Positions 39,478 through 40,434 of a stretch of DNA of 40,434 bases are shown one piece after another (position 1 is the stretch's first letter; every line of letters starts with the position of its first letter). Source of the stretch: Pirellulales bacterium (lineage in GTDB: Bacteria; Planctomycetota; Planctomycetia; Pirellulales; DATAWG01); contig DASZFO010000095.1 in assembly GCA_035939775.1 (NCBI GenBank), positions 1 to 40,434 of the forward strand, in the 5' to 3' direction. The position numbers were made by a program, and so were the translations under genes. Below the pieces are notes generated by a model. The model was not told the origin of the DNA. It saw only the letters and a program-made list of their open reading frames with translations, and did not search any database.

Positions 39478-40434
39478 ATGAAGTTTCGAATTGCCCTGGC
39501 GCTCTCTCTCGCGTCGTGTTTATCCGTCGTGCGATCGACGACGCGAGGAATCGCCGCCGAGCCACCTACGATCAAAACTACGACGGTTCTCAATGGCTTG
39601 GACAATCCCGCGGCGGTCGTCAATCGCCCCGGCACCAATGAGCTGTTCATCTCGGAAAGCGGCGCGGGGCAGGTTGTGCGGATGCTGACTGACAAGCCGG
39701 GTGCCGTAACGCCGGTCGTGACCGGCTTCGCGGTGGCCGCGGCGCCGGGAGGACTTGGCTTCCAAGTCGGCCCGCTCGGGATCGCGTTCATCGATCGAAT
39801 GACGTTTGCAGTCGGCGGCGGCGGGACCGGCGCGGGGCATGATCTCCTGAAGATCTATCCGTTGCCGCCTGCCGACAAGCCGCTCAAGGCCGACGACGCC
39901 CGCCAAACGCTGGGTCCGATTCCTGCCGGCGCGGACGATCAGACGAACGAAGGATTCTTCTACGGCGTCGCGACCATGCCGAACGCCATCTTCGTCACCT
40001 CGCGCGGCGGCGACTCGCCCGGCTGGGTCTCTCGCGCGTTCGTGCTCGACAACAACGGTAAGGCCGCCGATCTCAAATCACTGATCAAAACCAAAGCGAT
40101 AGCGGCCGGCGCCGGGCCGACCGGATTGACCGTAAGTAAGCGCGGCGAATTGGTCGTCGGCGAAAGCGGCCCGTTCGACAAGCCGCACGACAGCTCGATC
40201 TCGTTCTATAATCCTAAGAACGGCAAGCTGCTGCTTACCATGCGGACCGGGCTCAGTGACGTCATGGGTCTGGCCTACTGCCCGCATTCCGGCAATCTCT
40301 ACGCGGTCGATCTGGCCTGGAGCGATCCCAAGGAGGGCGGCCTCTATCGGCTCGACGCGACGCGGCAAGACGGCAAGACGGGCGTGAAGGCAATCAAGAT
40401 CGCGTCGCTCGATAAGCCCACCGCACTCGCCTTC
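39478..40434 (+). CDS. Secreted beta-propeller protein, cut by window end
   Basis: 319 residues are visible, starting with a signal peptide (MKFRIALALSLASCLSVV) and an AAEPP cleavage region. The mature part looks like an NHL or SMP-30-like propeller: VLNGLDNPAAVVNRPG, ELFISESGAGQVVRM, GPLGIAFIDRMTFAVGG and GLAYCPHSGNLYAVDLAW. These blades resemble planctomycete glucose/sorbosone dehydrogenase relatives, but no catalytic residues were recognised. The frame is open to the end of the window. ATG at 39478 follows the palindromic element by 25 bases; AGGAAA lies near 39459. Confidence 0.8.
   Translation, partial: MKFRIALALSLASCLSVVRSTTRGIAAEPPTIKTTTVLNGLDNPAAVVNRPGTNELFISESGAGQVVRMLTDKPGAVTPVVTGFAVAAAPGGLGFQVGPLGIAFIDRMTFAVGGGGTGAGHDLLKIYPLPPADKPLKADDARQTLGPIPAGADDQTNEGFFYGVATMPNAIFVTSRGGDSPGWVSRAFVLDNNGKAADLKSLIKTKAIAAGAGPTGLTVSKRGELVVGESGPFDKPHDSSISFYNPKNGKLLLTMRTGLSDVMGLAYCPHSGNLYAVDLAWSDPKEGGLYRLDATRQDGKTGVKAIKIASLDKPTALAF

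Overview
The window looks like chromosomal DNA from a planctomycete, most likely of the order Pirellulales. The reasons are: a GC-rich genome; a DUF1559 prepilin-like protein; PEP-CTERM anchored proteins; a Tat-exported Gfo/Idh/MocA dehydrogenase; H4MPT-linked C1 genes (fae, an mtdB-type dehydrogenase) in a non-methanogen; a planctomycete-type DXS; and many palindromic repeats between genes. No rRNA, tRNA, prophage, transposase gene or CRISPR array was recognised. The assignment rests on remembered family knowledge, not on a search.

Layout. 1-2728 (minus strand): a truncated HflX GTPase, an ATP-grasp enzyme and a small CAP-domain protein. 3327-4744 (plus): fae and mtdB, the formaldehyde-capture step and the first oxidation step of the tetrahydromethanopterin pathway. 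4816-6733 (minus): a planctomycete membrane protein and an AI-2E family exporter. 6970-10703 (plus): a flippase-like membrane protein, a polyprenyl-phosphate type glycosyltransferase and a GT-C-like membrane protein, probably for envelope glycans. 10833-11859: two tandem secreted paralogs that share a duplicated hairpin leader. 11993-15755 (minus): an RluA-type pseudouridine synthase, a Gfo/Idh/MocA oxidoreductase and a lactonase. 15825-22756 (plus): RecG with a repeat-derived in-frame insertion, a TMTC-like TPR membrane protein and a secreted glycosidase-like protein. 22883-23695 (minus): three small genes. 23813-28426 (plus): xseA-xseB-ispA-dxs, joining exonuclease VII to isoprenoid precursor synthesis. 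28459-31881: a Uma2-like nuclease, NAD kinase, a secreted protein and a methyltransferase-like protein. 32122-36959: a membrane protein facing a four-gene minus-strand locus of two PEP-CTERM proteins, one DUF1559 protein and one Cys/His-rich membrane protein. 37111-39338: leuC and leuD. 39478-end: a secreted beta-propeller protein cut by the window edge.

The most unusual content is between and at the edges of genes. At least eight families of palindromic elements occur. One 29-30 bp core sits inside two different hairpins, and an apparently empty version of one of these hairpins is also in the window. One 94-112 bp element with perfect 17 bp inverted ends is present twice, and related sequence has entered recG without breaking the frame. 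Several stuttered inverted repeats supply the stop or start codons of neighbouring genes. The best candidate for an undescribed protein system is the 32713-36959 locus. Its two exported proteins are both predicted to begin with histidine after signal-peptide cleavage, and they are encoded beside a very Cys/His-rich membrane protein, which suggests metal handling.
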